Part shown: positions 44,050 to 55,635 of the stretch, one piece after another
Layout: every line of letters starts with the position of its first letter
Position numbering within the stretch: the first letter of the stretch is position 1
Source of the DNA: Actinernus sp. WN-2022
Taxonomy: Eukaryota > Cnidaria > Anthozoa > Actiniaria > Actinernidae
Assembly (NCBI GenBank): GCA_030867875.1
Contig: JAOWCC010000577.1
Location: forward strand, 83,805,740-83,869,739
Reading direction: 5' to 3'
DNA length: 64,000 bases
Position numbers and translations under genes: made by a program
Notes under the pieces: model-generated
Told to the model about the DNA's origin: nothing
The model's database searches: none
The model's input: only the letters and a program-made list of their open reading frames with translations

Positions 44050-45499
44050 CATGTTACTGATTATAATTTATGCAATATTTACAAAGAACTTTTCAGCATA
44101 TTTGATACCTAACCAGATTCAAAGTGATAGCATCAGTTCTCCATTGTTATCGGACTCGTTTTGCGTAAGCTATTTCCGTTAATCTGTACCATAATTTTAG
44201 TATCTTTACCTATTTTATTGTAATATTCTTATCCGTGCTGGTGCAACTAAAATATTGTTATTGTTATTGTTGTTGTTGTGTTAAATGTTGTCTCTTTTTA
44301 AAAGGAAACATCTGTGATCATATCTTCAAATAGTATGAAGTGACAAAACATATTACAGTTAGTAACCTTTCTGAGCGACCACCTCTTGGTAAATCTAAAG
44401 TTCCCGTTTTTTTAATTTCTCAGTCAAACACTGTAATTAATACCTCTCGTAAGCGACCACCTCCCGTAACATCCTCTGATACCCACTAGGGGTAGTAAGT
44501 GGACGATGGGCAAAAAGGGGGAAAAGGGAGAGGGACCCTTTTTCTTTCCCCCAGGTTCAGGTTCATTCAATGTACAGTACAGTATGTATTTGTAAACAGA
44601 AATTAGGAGTCTTTTTTAGAATATTCCTCCTGTTCTGACTTTTCTCACATGAGAAAAGAATCCAGAATAAAGCCATTTAAGTTACCCAGTAGTTTGACTC
44701 CATTCACTTTAACAGTTTAACGTTGCATAACTGACATTGTTATATAACGTTTCCATGCGTTTTCCAGATATAACGTGCGCGCTATAAAACAAACTGTTTC
44801 CCGCGCAGGCAACAATTTTGAAAATTATGACGTCAGAGGTTAACAACGCATCAATTGTTGCCCGCTGGTGTCGCGTGCGCCAGTAGTTGGTTAACACAGG
44901 CTAACCATCCTCTCATTTTGTGTATTTGCCACCGATGTTAATCAATTTGTTGATTTAGCGCGCGCTGATAATACAGCTCGGGCTTCCTGTGGCTCCGGTT
45001 TGTTTACATATAGCTCGGGCTTCCTGTGGCTCATCTCGCTAACCGCATAAAAGTACACAAGACAGGCAACTAAATTCATGGCCGCCAAGCGAGAAGCGAA
45101 AACTTCATGGTTCCTGCTTCCTCCCTAACATCCAAAATTCTGAAGAACAGTAAATGAGCTGAGTTTTTGGTGGTAATTACGGCGATATCGAGTGAGCTTC
45201 CTAGAAACCGTCAACTGGTCCAGATTTTCGGCGATTTTTTTTCTCCCTATAATCGGGACAGATATTTTCCATCATAAGGATTTATAACGGTCATCAAAAT
45301 CAAATTGATTTTTTTTTTATTAAACTGTCGAATGATCTCCCGTCTATAGTCACACGCGAAGAAATGGACAGCTGACATATTTCCCCTAATCTCCCTCGTA
45401 TAGGCTGTTTTGAAACTTGACACACCACCCCGATGAAGGTTTTTTGGGCAGCTTCGGACAAACGAACCGGAAGACAACTATATTGAAGACTTGATGGTG
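44050..45499. other. Non-coding stretch with repeat fragments
   Basis: 44195-44280 ends in '(ATTGTT)n' and looks like a LINE/SINE 3' tail in plus orientation. 44365-44470 has two 'GCGACCACCTC' phrases that recur near 47765-47815. 'CTCGGGCTTCCTGTGGCTC' occurs twice (about 44977 and 45014). No gene. Confidence 0.45.
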
Positions 45500-47385
45500 T
45501 GAGATCGCGGGAAGTTTGTTTACAAAAAAAATATATTTCGCACGACCGCTAAACTCTCGTATTATGATTTCACTCCACTCTACTAGTATTAACATCAATA
45601 AATTCAGCACAAATAGAGTTTATCACATCATAAAAAAAATATTTAACTAGCAAATTACCGTGTTTGTAGTGAGCTTGCTTGTTCCAAGAGTGTCAGGATC
45701 TTTGAAATTAAATTTCTAGTCGAGAGTGTGAAGAAGAAGTTTCACTTTCTTCCGATTTGAAGCAGTCGATTTTTCCGTCACATATTGGCACAAGCATTGA
45801 GAAGTTGAAGCCAATTCGCGACCCGAAGTCGAAAAACAAAGACTGGCCATCACTTTAAACCTAGTCTAACAGTTCCAGGCATTGTCCAACATTTTCTCGT
45901 CGTTTGTCGAAGGCAAAGAAACAAATACTGCTATTGCACAGTGCCGTTAAGTGTAGAAAGCGGCTCAGACGTTTGTCCAAGACAAATCATTCTCGTGAGA
46001 GATTCAAGAGGACCATGAGTAGATCTCTGATGCAAAATGCAAAAAGTAGTTTTCCCGAGGCGGGAATTTGGTAACGCGCTCTGCAAAAGTTTTTCGCGCC
46101 TTTTATGCGAACTGAGTTGAACAAAAAATCCAAACTGAGTGAGGGTTAGCTAGAAAACCGTTGCAAAAAGTGTGCAAATACTCATATATTTGGAAGCAAC
46201 CGTTAGACTACTAGTTAACGTAGTCAGCTACTTGAACTGTAAAAATACAAGCAAAAAGGAAACCCCAAGGCTGGTAAAAATGCAAGATAGCAGTGTCAGT
46301 GAGACTTCTGAGCCGCTGAATGCACTTATCAGATGCTGTACAATGTTTTCTTTGCCTTCGACAAATCGACTTCGGTCTCAGTCGGGAGTTCATATCGGAA
46401 GAAAGTGGAACTTCTTCTTCACAATTGACTAGAAATTTCAAAGAACCTGGCACTCTTGGAATGAGCAAGCTCACTACAAACACGGTAATTTTAATTTGCT
46501 AATTTGTTTTGATGTGATAAACTGTATTTGTGTTGAATTTATTGATGGTAATACTACCGTAAAGTTCCGAAAGTAGCGACCCCCCCCCCCCCCCCGAATT
46601 TGATGCTTGCTAACAAATCCCGAAAGTAACGACCCCCCGAAAGTAGCGATCCGCCCGAAAGTAACAACGATTATTGGGCACACAGTCAGTCTACACTAAC
46701 AAGTATGGCTACAGTGTACAGTAAATTCTGTCAGATCTTTTCACGGGTCAAAGGAGATCACTGCTATCGTTGTAATCCGAAAATTAATGAAAACTGCAGC
46801 TGCGTGCCTGAGCCTTCCAATACTTCTCCAAGCCATGCAATCGCAGTGGTCATGAAAGCAGGAACAAGCAGCAATGGCACGCAAGAGAAAACAATAGGTA
46901 ATGTCCCTGATAGTGTTGCAGAAGTCCTGTAAAAAATATTGGTAGACAAGACGATAACCGTATGGTGACGTGTTACCGGCTAAAGCAGTTCTAATTAAGT
47001 TCTAAGTGCGCCCGAAGGTGTAGATTAGATGACAAACAGCACTAGCAAACAGCACGTAAAGAGCCAGAACATTTACTGCTAGACATAAGCAAATGTAACA
47101 AAAGCAATAGTCATAATAAAATACGTTCTACATCCTGTGAATATTTGTTGTTTGTTAAAATACCGTACACGATGTCGGTATGGCTCCTAAAAGTTAACGA
47201 TTTTAGCACCCCGAAAGTAGCGACCACCCGAAAACAGTTAACTAAGGTTGCTAAATCCGAAAGTAACGACCTCGCTACTTTCGGAACTTTACGGTAGTAG
47301 TGTGAGTACAATTTGGTCTGAAATCTTAGTACGAGAGTTTAGCGGTCGTGCGAAATATATTTTTTTGTAAACAAACAGACTCTCA
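45500..47385. repeat. Large foldback, right arm interrupted
   Basis: Left arm 45500-46010 and right arm about 46230-46551 plus 47300-47385 are reverse complements. Landmarks are 'TTTGTTTACAAAAAAA' with 'TATATTTCGCACGACCGCTA', 'CGTGTTTGTAGTGAGCTTGC', and 'GTCGAAGGCAAAGAAA'. The right arm is split by the TA-flanked element at 46554-47297. Short frames in the arms are mirror shadows. Confidence 0.75.
46554..47297. mobile_element. 744-bp DNA element with 26-bp TIRs and TA duplication
   Basis: Both ends read 'CTACCGTAAAGTTCCGAAAG' and then 'TAGCGA' (perfect inverted repeats), flanked by TA at 46552-46553 and 47298-47299. Multiple subterminal 'CGAAAGTA(G/A)CGACC' steps lie inside both ends, a common layout for transposase-binding repeats. 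The interior has a 75-aa plus frame (46705-46932) with six Cys and no recognised family. A decayed relative lies at 48914-49030. Confidence 0.85.
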
Positions 47386-48087
47386 AGATTCTTAGTCATT
47401 AAGTGTATGTTGTTATATAACCATAAGTTTTCCAGATAAAAAAAACGAGGTGTGCGCCATCATTGGTTAATTACTGGTCACCTGGTCGTTTAAATTGGAT
47501 TTCGAACCAGCTCCAAAGAAACAATTTGCAAATTGATCAAGCATGAAAGAGGGAAATGTTAAACCTCGCTTACAAGTATTAGTATCCGTAAAACTGGTCA
47601 CTACATTACAAAATACTTTATGACTAGTTTTGTTTCCCACGACTCTCGATGGGAAATCATAGAGATTCTTGGGAAACAAAACTCACTGTTTCCTTCGGGG
47701 CCAGTCATTAAATGTTTATTAATTTATATTTGATATTTATTAAGTTTCGGGCTTCCTGTGGTGACTACTCTCGTAAGCGAACACCTTGCCTGACAACCAG
47801 GGTGGTCGTTCACGAGCGGTTCGACTGTACTTTGAAGTTCAAGACTTCAATACAGACTTCGTAAACCCGATCGATAATATTGCTCTTCAAACTTTTAATT
47901 ATAAGTCAAGAAAAGGTTGCAAAGTTCCCACGTATATTTATTAATTCTTTCTGCACTTGAGAACTTAAGGCCTTATGCTATTTAAAAACACTCAGGCTCT
48001 TAAGTAATGTTTCAAGGCCGACAATGAAGACTGGCGTGATTTCAAAGTCCGAGGCGTAGCCTTGAAACTTGGAGGCCTTGAAACGAC
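47386..48087. other. Non-coding stretch
   Basis: Contains 'CGGGCTTCCTGTGGTGACTA' with 'CTCTCGTAAGCGAACACC' (47750-47785), related to the phrases at 44.4 kb. No gene. Confidence 0.4.
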
Positions 48088-48728
48088 ATCAAACACTACT
48101 TAATAAGTTCATGCTTGTTTGGTGGTTGTGGGATAAACAACAAATTGATTTTAAAACTTCATGCATTTAGAGTTTCGATGTTTCAGGCTTGTAGGTTGTA
48201 CTTGCGTATTTACTTATCGTTGCTTTGTTTGACTTAAGTAATCAAACGTCCATTGTTAAAGAAAAGATGCATGGAATGTTAACAATTATGCGCTTGTTCT
48301 CGTGGGAGTACGTGTTTACAACCTGGCGTGAAATTTGATGAAAACATTATAGTTTGGCACTATAGTTGGTGTCACGGACATGCGCAGTGTCGGGGCAGTG
48401 TGAAAAAATAACAGGTTCCCACATTGGAGAGACGGTCTGTATGCATCAAGACAGGTATTGTACCTTGATATTTTTTAACGCTTGGGGAAGTCCGTGATCA
48501 ATCGTGAGACCTCCCTTTGTTCAATGTATTTGCCTACAGAACTTTGAAATTCTTTTCTTAGTCCAAGGACTTTGAACTATGGATATTCATAGTAAAGTCC
48601 TTGGACTTAGAAAAGGACTTCAAAGTACCGTAAAGAGTACTTTGACGGGCTTTCAAAGTACTGCACGTGGTACAAATTAAGACCTCTGGTTGGCTACTTA
48701 CCTCGTGAATTATTAAGTAGTGTTTGAT
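48088..48728. mobile_element. 641-bp segment with 19-bp terminal inverted repeats
   Basis: 'ATCAAACACTACTTAATAA' at 48088-48106 is exactly inverted at 48710-48728. The interior is non-coding and contains the hairpin at 48553-48617. No convincing target duplication was seen, so element status is probable rather than proven. Confidence 0.6.
48553..48617. repeat. Strong hairpin around 'CTTAGTCCAAGGACTTT'
   Basis: 'TTTCTTAGTCCAAGGACTTT' pairs with 'AAAGTCCTTGGACTTAGAAA' across a loop of about 20 nt. 'CAAAGTACTTTGA'-type steps follow downstream. Confidence 0.7.
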
Positions 48729-48913
48729 CGGCATGATGGGATTTTAAATATGTTTATTTGCTAAGTACTGTATACTACATATATGATTATTAATGGCATG
48801 TGTATCTATTTTCTGTAGTTGTATTAGTAATATATCTTTGATCTTATTTTCTGTAATTTGTAATAATAATGCAGTAGTTGCTGTTTTTTTTTTTTGCAGT
48901 GATTCAGTAGCAT

Positions 48914-49040
48914 AGCTACCGTACAGTTCCAAAACTAACGAGGGTACGTCATGACTTTCGGATTCAGCAGCCTTCTACTGTCGTTAATTTCGGGGGGTCG
49001 GCCACTTTCGAGGAGCTAAAACGCTTACCGTATATAGGCC
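48914..49040. repeat. Decayed relative of the 46554-47297 element
   Basis: 'CTACCGTACAGTTCCAAAAC' followed by 'TAACGAGGG' resembles the TIR of that element, and 'TTTCGGGGGGTCGGCCACTTTCG' resembles its subterminal repeats. Most of the interior is missing. Confidence 0.45.
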
Positions 49041-50112
49041 GAGATATCCCAACATAAAATGTGACAAACATGAAAACACACGCACAATCGTAACTAGAAC
49101 GTTATTTTACTGAGCAACAACAACAACAACAAAAAATCACATTTACGCTACTTTAAATTACATTATTTTGTCTATATAAATATAATTGAGAACTAAAGTG
49201 AAAGAAATATAAGTGCCTACAAGCCAAATAAACCGTTAGATTTTCTAGTTCGCTCCTAGCATTAAGGGTTTCATGTGGTTAACATATCCGTTTGATCTGT
49301 CAATGCTGTTATTTTTGTACTCTACTATTTACCGAATTTCTCTAAATAGTACCATGAGCCGTTGGAGTAAGAAGTTGAAGTTTCCTCTTAAGTTCTTTTC
49401 GTTGTTCTTTCAGTCCCTTATCAATTTAAAGCATAGTTATTGAAGAATGTCATGGTGCTTTTATTTTCTCGATTTTGTCAAACCTTGAGAGTATAGGGAA
49501 GCAGAAAACGCGAAATTCGGCCATGTGTCTTTGACTGAATTAAACTCCCTTGCGTTACTCTCAATAAGCCGGCGAGCTGCATTGTGTCAAACAGCACCTA
49601 TTGGAGAACAAAACAGTGTCACAGAAATTGAACATATCATTTCTTTCAAAAGTTATAACATTTCAAAGTTTTGTTATGCAAATTTCGCTGTGTTTTTGCT
49701 ACACCGGCCAAAACTCAGAAACTATTTAGAAATTGAACATTCTGAGACACGGGTTTTCATCATCAGTTATTGTTCTAGGTTTCAGCCGATTTTATTGAAG
49801 TTTAAACAAAACTACGGGTACCTTTAACTCAAAAATACGACTTCAATTGAGCGAAAATCCACAGAGGAGAAAATGCGTCAAGCTTTTTCCTGCTTACCTG
49901 CTTTCTGTTTTCACACCTAATAATACCCGAGTTTCGGCCAATTACACGCGATCACGTCCCTACTGTGCCGGAAAATGAGCCGCTGCCGCGCCACAGGGCC
50001 GTTTTTGTTGTTGTTGCTGGACTCCGCATGCTTTCAAGTTAAAATGGGCAAAGCTGTTAGGGGGAGAGGAGGTATTAACACAACAAGAAAAAAAAAGGAA
50101 AATCCCTGCGAA
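49041..50112. other. Non-coding or undetermined stretch
   Basis: A 100-aa plus frame at 49525-49827 has no recognisable domain and may be chance. Nothing else is supported. Confidence 0.4.
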
Positions 50113-50449
50113 ACGTTTACTTCACTTTCGCGGCCGTCCCCGTCGCTTTCGCGAATTCGTTGTTCTGCTCGCTTTCGTCAGACGAATCATCGGTGCAGTC
50201 GGTAGCTGGATTGTGATCAGGAAGGATGACTTCACTTTTATCTTGCACTTGAATACCAGCCGGAGAATCAGAATTTGATGCAGTATCTTTGTGCGGACTT
50301 GCCAGCCTTTGACCGAACCAAGATTCACGATCGCTCTCACACAAGGAAGTTTATTCGGAGTTGTCGAATGATTTTTTTTTTGCTTTTTTAGCGGGCCGGG
50401 CCGTATTTGTTCTTGATTTCGACCAAGGACAGCGCTTTTTTCTAGGCAT
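50113..50449 (-). pseudogene. Possible first coding exon with a basic N-terminus
   Basis: From the ATG at 50449 the minus strand encodes a Lys/Arg-rich start ('MPRKKRCPWSKSRTN...PAKKAKKKS'), like a nuclear localisation signal. It is broken after 32 codons by a stop next to an A-run. In another frame it continues 'CESDRESWFGQRL' and an acidic Ser/Asp segment 'TDCTDDSSDESEQNN' to a stop near 50117, next to a possible donor 'GTAAAC'. The basic-then-acidic layout suggests the N-terminus of a nuclear or transposon protein. No family was recognised and no further exon was found. Confidence 0.3.
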
Positions 50450-51300
50450 ACTGTAGTGAGCCTCCACGCGGTTCTAGTTTCCTGTGGAAGGTTCATTTAT
50501 TTTATCGGGAGTTGCCTGCGGAGGAGGCTAACGTTAACGGCTGATAGAGGGCTTCTGGTAGGCTATCAGGCATGCAACCTCGTTCCCAGGCTCTTTTGTT
50601 CACAGGCTAGCTAGCGAGAAAAAGATCCTGATTGGGGCTGGTCACGTGGTTCCCAAAATCTGGGAGATTGGAGGGAGGGGCTGGTAAATCAAATATTGTC
50701 CTTATCAAGTCTAGGATAGAGCTGGACTTTTGCCATCAAAACAAACTTTTATGAAAGTGGTACACGTGAGTGGATAAACGTCAAGATCGGGTTTACCTGA
50801 CTTTGGACGTCATGTGGTGTTCCGACCTTCCACAAACTCCGAAGTGATAGATGTTCATATTCTCGTATAAGTGACGTTAAATCAAGTTCGATTTTCTTGT
50901 CGGCTATGACAGTTCGTTGGCGATGTTTTGCGTTGGAAAAATATATACGGTAAAATATTCTTTATGTGGAGCACTCTTCAACGGTATAATAAGCGAACCC
51001 GCTTCTTTCGACACGGCTACGTTAGCACAAATGATCCTCGAAGTGATCACTTTGCTATATTTTCGAAAGTTTCCAACGTAGAAGATTAATTATTTGTGGG
51101 ATGATTAAGACGGATGACCAAAACAAAATCCAATGACTTGAACTAATGTAGACATCTTGATGACGTCGCAGTTATGTTATGTATCCATTTATAATAGGTT
51201 TCTCGATGTTTTCAATTACCTATAACATCAGCAAATTTTATATTTTCGGTTTTATATTTTCGACGAAAGATTTGGTAGCAAAAATTATATTTATGTCTGT
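50450..51300. other. Non-coding stretch
   Basis: Contains 'CCTCGTTCCCAGGCTC' near 50580, a palindromic phrase typical of short repeats. No gene. Confidence 0.4.
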
Positions 51301-51304
51301 GTTT

Positions 51305-51388
51305 ATGTTAACAAGAGCCCATCTGGGCTTTCACTCGGGCCACATGAGATTGAAGATGAAATACACTTTCATTTGAAATCCTCTTAGT
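51305..51388 (+). repeat. Dispersed repeat fragment (family of 24253-24405)
   Basis: 'AACAAGAGCCCATCTGGGCT' through 'CATTTGAAATCCTCTTAGTA'. Only the first half of the family unit is present. Confidence 0.8.
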
Positions 51389-52261
51389 ATCAAGTCGTGC
51401 TTTAATTCGCCAGTGAGAACGCGGTCAAAACCCCGGGGGGGGGGGACTCCCATATAAAAGGGGTAGGGATGCTCGTCGGACATTTTCGATTTGACCCCTA
51501 AGTGGTACTAAAATGGGCGTGGCTCAAGCTTATTTTGACCCCTAAAATATAATAAAAATGTAAATATTGATTGAAAATAGATAAAAAACTCGGGGAAATG
51601 TCCGGCTAAAACTGTATGAATAAATGTGAAATGAAACATAAATTTCATAGCAAGAAAAAAAATTGTAATTCCTATAAATGAGAAAGCTCTTCTATTAAGC
51701 CGCTTCTCAAATTCACAGACTGTTTCACAAAAATCATTTGCGCTTATCGACACAAGAGTTCAGTTGACCTTTCAAATAATTTATTCTGAGGTACGCATAC
51801 TCTAAATCACAGATGTTAAATAAAGCGATAATTAGCAGAAAAGTACATTAACAGACAAACTGAGAGGAAATTTATTCAAATCAAAAAGAGTTTACTTACA
51901 GTACTTACTTAACTGAATCTTTCGTTTTGGATCTTTTGGTAGTGTTGTTGACAGCACCCACCTTCGTGCACATATGCACTGAATCGGAATGAAAGTCGAA
52001 GCCTACCTCGAACTTAACTTTCAGCTAACCTGTTTCCTTTCATTCCACAATGAATAATAATCTCATAAAGTAAGCCCGAAGCTTTCAATAAATTTGCCAG
52101 TGTCTGAATGAAACAGCTAGATCTTTTCCAATTTCTCTCACGAGTCACGGCAGAAGACAGTCTCAAGGTACGAAACTTGAATTTTGATCCTCTTCACAGT
52201 AACGTAATTTAACGTCTCAGATATTATATATATGCCCTATTTCAGCTAGCGCTGTGCATTT
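51389..52261. other. Non-coding stretch
   Basis: A G-rich segment at 51430-51545 has 'TTTTGACCCCTAA' and 'TTTGACCCCTAAGTGGTAC' phrases. The 81-aa minus frame at 51508-51753 has hydrophobic runs but no recognised family. Nothing else. Confidence 0.4.
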
Positions 52262-52990
52262 CAAATACTTTTTCCTCTCTCTTTGCTGGCAGTTCATGCT
52301 TCTTGTTCGTGTAGTTGCCGCATTTCAGTTGGCATACTCTGAAAACATCTGCTTAACTAAGATTTGTAACAATCTTAGCGGATCATGTAAATATTCCGCT
52401 TGGCTCAATTGAGGGTTTCTGCCGTCAAAGTTCATTTTTTGTTTCAGTTTTCTCCATATTAGCCGACATGTATAATGTCTCGAGCTCTCAATCCTGTAGA
52501 AAGACTCTGGTTATTCTGTCGTAAAACATGCCTTAGCTGTACAAGACCGCCCACGATGGAATAGATTTCTGACAATGACTCATTGAAAGTGATATCTCCT
52601 TGTCTCGCCTAGTCTGAGAGCTTTGAACTTTCTTATCTGAGCGCGCCTGACGAGATCTAACCTTTGATTATAATTCGATACCCGTTGATATCCAAACGTG
52701 TTTGGATATTGTATTTCGCTTACGTTTCTAAATGTACATTGGATCTGTCCAAACAGCGCTGATCGAATGTATTACGGCTCCTGGTTGTTCATGTATTTTT
52801 ATGGTCAACAAGAGCGCCAGTTGAAATATCCTGAGCCTGTTGGAAGGCTTTCGCCCTCGCGGGTCGACCATTTTGATTTACTGTATTCACTTATGTAAAT
52901 GCATTAACCTGGCGATTGTTGCGTGACCAGCACAGTGCAATCTGATTGGTTTGAATTTGACCTTTAACGCATGCGCAGAACCCGTCCGAC
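52262..52990 (-). mobile_element. Composite dispersed element, inverted copy
   Basis: 52262-52345 matches 22460-22566. 52346-52665 and 52925-52990 match 18875-19170 and 18170-18299 in reverse complement. About 256 bp (52670-52925) is inserted relative to the 18-kb copy, and the latter part of that insert recurs at 54474-54630. This copy lacks the 575-bp element and so serves as its empty site. Confidence 0.75.
52806..52985 (+). repeat. Direct repeat A flanking a coding relic
   Basis: 'GAGCGCCAGTTGAAATATCC', 'TGAGCCTGTTGGAAGGCTTT', 'TTAACCTGGCGATTGTTGCG' and 'CACAGTGCAATCTGATTGG' occur here and again at 54474-54690 in the same order and orientation. Confidence 0.75.
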
Positions 52991-52994
52991 ATCA

Positions 52995-53170
52995 AATAAA
53001 AAGAGCCCATCTGGGCTTTCACTCGGGCCACATTAGATTGAAGATGAAATACACTTTCATTTGAAATCCTCTTAATCCTCTAATATTAACCAAAGGGAAG
53101 AATTATTAGCTGAATTTAGCAGTCTTTATGAGTGGCCGGTAGCGCGGTGACTTTCATTCTCTGCTCCCCT
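52995..53170 (+). repeat. Dispersed 170-bp repeat, most complete plus copy
   Basis: Starts 'AGAGCCCATCTGGGCTTTCA', ends 'GACTTTCATTCTCTGCTCCC'. Complete counterpart of 24253-24405 (minus). Confidence 0.85.
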
Positions 53171-53329
53171 AGTATATATGTAATTTAATAGTTTTCTTTT
53201 TCTCGTATGTTGACCTTTTAATTTAAACACTACTTATTCGTTTAACACACTGCATTTGAGCAGGCATATATTCATTGTTTTGAACCCGAGAATTAACCGT
53301 ACTACCGTACTTCATGGTCCCTTTCTTTA

Positions 53330-54440
53330 GTAGTGGGTTGTCGGTCAGGTGATTGTAAACTCTCGTCATTTAGCACAGAAAATGTATTCTGATGAATAGG
53401 GATCGGGTTGTCATGTAAGAAATATGGCTCTTGAACAAACTGATAAGCTTCAGTAGGTTGGGTAGTCTCGGAACATTGTCTTCTTTTTTGTATTCTTGAT
53501 TTTTGTTTTTTAAGTTTGAAAGTCGGATCTCAGCTTTATTATATCCGCTTTCAACTCGCCATTTTCAACTTCTAGGTCAATAATATATTCGAGATGACAG
53601 CATCTTGATTACGGTCTTGTATATATTATCTTGCTGCACTAATTTGTCTTCCAAATGACTGAGTTTGGTTTCTTGATTCGTGTTTTGATGTGACGAGAGT
53701 AAGAATTCATTACGCATATCAGTTAGGTCAGCCTCCATGTTACAAATCAAGGGCGTTAAATCTTATTGCGGGCTAACAAATATTTTTATCCTCGTGAAGA
53801 ATCTAAAGAATTCCGTCTCTTCCGGTTTGAATTTGACTCATGTGTATGTTGCTTTTGGAGTTTCAAGGATATGTTGATCCAAAACTACAGGCTCTTGGGG
53901 TTTTTCATTGACTTGTGAACTTGCAGGCTCTGTAATTTGTTTTGTTTTCTTAGTATAACATAAAGTGTTGAACATGTTCATGTTATCAAGCATGTCGCGC
54001 GTGACCTCTGTTTCTTCGTTCATTAAGTTCTGTACATTCATCTGTAATCTGGGAAACTCTATCTTTGCCCATGCCTTGGTACATAACTATTCCTGTTGTT
54101 AAGTAGACGTGTATGATTATAAGTAAAATCCTTCGACAGCTTGTACCGTTTCCGCTAGGTCAATATCCTCGCTGGAACGAAATAACTTGATCTCAATACT
54201 CTCTGATCCAACTTACGGTAAATTTAAATCTCTGACAGTTTTTAAGAGACTCATAATATTGGTCTTGAAGTGCCTTCACCCAAAATAAGATGTTCTCCTC
54301 GGATGTTTTAAATGCAGCACAGCGAGCCGATGGCTTATAGATTCCAATATCTATTTCTTCGAATTTTAGCTTTCCGGATCCTGGCCGCTACACTGGCTTC
54401 AGGTCGTCGTACGTGTCGTATAATAAAATCACTGGCCATC
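53330..54440 (-). pseudogene. Decayed coding region of unknown family
   Basis: Protein-like segments follow each other on the minus strand across frames. 54375-54215 reads 'FEEIDIGIYKPSARCAAF' and 'ENILFWVKALQDQYYESL'; then come 'IEIKLFRSSEDIDLAETV' and a 67-aa frame (54041-53838) with 'NLMNEETEVTRDMLDNM'. 53770-53590 has 'NMEADLTDMRNEFLLSSHQN' and 'ETKLSHLEDKLVQQD', a heptad-like coiled coil, and 53560-53380 has 'AEIRLSNLKNKNQEYKKED'. Several stops and shifts interrupt it. The block sits between two direct repeats of about 190 bp. I do not recognise the family; it may be an unclassified transposon protein. Confidence 0.4.
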
Positions 54441-54473
54441 TGGGTAAAAAACGCGGTCCTTCGGCTCCGACAA

Positions 54474-54690
54474 TAGCGCCAGTTGAAATATCCTGAGCCT
54501 GTTGGAAGGCTTTCGCACGAGTGAAGTTAAATAAAACATTAAACTGGCTTACATTTGACTATGCGGGTCCTCCGCCATCTTGCTTTACTGTATTAAATTA
54601 TGTAAATAAATTAACCTGGCGATTGTTGCGTGATCAGCACAGTGCAATCTGATTGGTGTGAATTTGACATTTAACGCATGCGCAGAAATT
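54474..54690 (+). repeat. Direct repeat B flanking the coding relic
   Basis: Copy of 52806-52985 with about 40 extra bases after 'GGCTTTCGC'. Continues into the composite-element end at 54691-54766. Confidence 0.7.
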
Positions 54691-54766
54691 TTGCGACACC
54701 CAACAAAAAAAAATAACGACTTGCATTTTAAGACTCGGTGCTGCCACAGGCAGCCCGAGTAATTAG
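54691..54766 (-). repeat. Composite-element end 'GCTGCCACAGGCAGCCCGAG'
   Basis: The reverse complement of 18101-18175, including 'ACTCGGTGCTGCCACAGGCA' and the adjacent 'CATGCGCAGAA'. It marks the left neighbour of the virus-like element. Confidence 0.7.
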
Positions 54767-54786
54767 TGGCTGATCTACGCCAAATT

Positions 54787-54926
54787 TGCATACGAACTCA
54801 ACATACGAATTAATCGTAGCTTAGCTACTGCTCTTCGTAAAGTGAAAATAACGCCCACGCTTGATGACGTAATGTACCACTATGACAAGACAGAAATTTA
54901 CATACGAACTCGACATACGAATTAAT
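54787..54926 (+). repeat. Direct repeats near the left end of the virus-like element
   Basis: 'CATACGAACTCAACATACGA' followed by 'ATTAAT' at 54789-54814 recurs with one change at 54901-54926. It may be part of the Polinton terminal repeat, but the other terminus is outside the window. Confidence 0.55.
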
Positions 54927-54990
54927 TTATACGAAGCTTTTTGTGAAATGGAGGTAGCTACCTTGCTTATTTCTCTCGATTTTTATCCCA

Positions 54991-55558
54991 CTAGACTGCC
55001 AAGTTTTGCTCGCAGTTCTTGCTTGAGTTCGGCCGAATTTGTTCCACGCTTTTTTCACCTGTGGGTCCCGAACTAGCCGAAGTTTTGTGGCGAATTTCAA
55101 CCCTCATAGCCTCGTATTTATCTGCTTCAGCGAGGATGAGATTGTAGTCGGAGTCAGACACATTTTCATCACGCAGGGCTTTCGACACGAGATCACGAAT
55201 CGTATTAATTTTCGCTCTCGCCAACATAGCGGTTTTCTCATGCTTAGAAATTTTTATTCCGAGTTTTTTAGCCCCAACAGTCGTAGAGGCTGAAATTAAC
55301 CCACATAGCCCGCCGATAACGCCAAGCGGTAGGCCAAGAGCTTGATAAAAGCACACTAAGGCTACCTGTGGCCACAGCGATACCGTGGGCAATTCCCTGC
55401 GCATGGGCATATTTTTTACGCACCGCCTCGTAGTGTTGTTATTGGGCTTTGATGCTCTCAAGCGTATCGCGGACCTCTCGCCGACGAAAGTTCTCTCCAG
55501 AGAGCGAGGGATAGATCTGTGGCGCCGTCGGAATGGTTTGAATTGAGTCGCTTGTCAT
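54991..55558 (-). pseudogene. Polinton-associated membrane/helical protein, broken
   Basis: The probable ATG is at 55556-55558 ('MTSDSIQTIP'). An in-frame TAA occurs after about 40 codons, and a frameshift follows near 55360. After that shift the frame 55461-54991 reads a Gly-rich hydrophobic segment ('LPLGVIGGLCGLISAS') and then a charged helical domain ('KKLGIKISKHEKTAMLARAK...NTIRDLVSKALRDENVSDSD...EADKYEAMR'). This combination of one or two membrane segments plus a helical bundle is common among small Polinton genes of cnidarians; its role is unknown. It is transcribed towards the left end. Confidence 0.65.
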
Positions 55559-55635
55559 TATACCTATGGTTATATATTATATATATATATACATAGATAT
55601 ATATATACAGTCAATGCCAAAAAGGTTGTCCAGCA

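Noticed and set aside
50122..50496. 124-aa minus frame as a gene
   Set aside because: The basic/acidic layout is clearer in the alternative frames from ATG 50449; this longer frame has no supporting feature.
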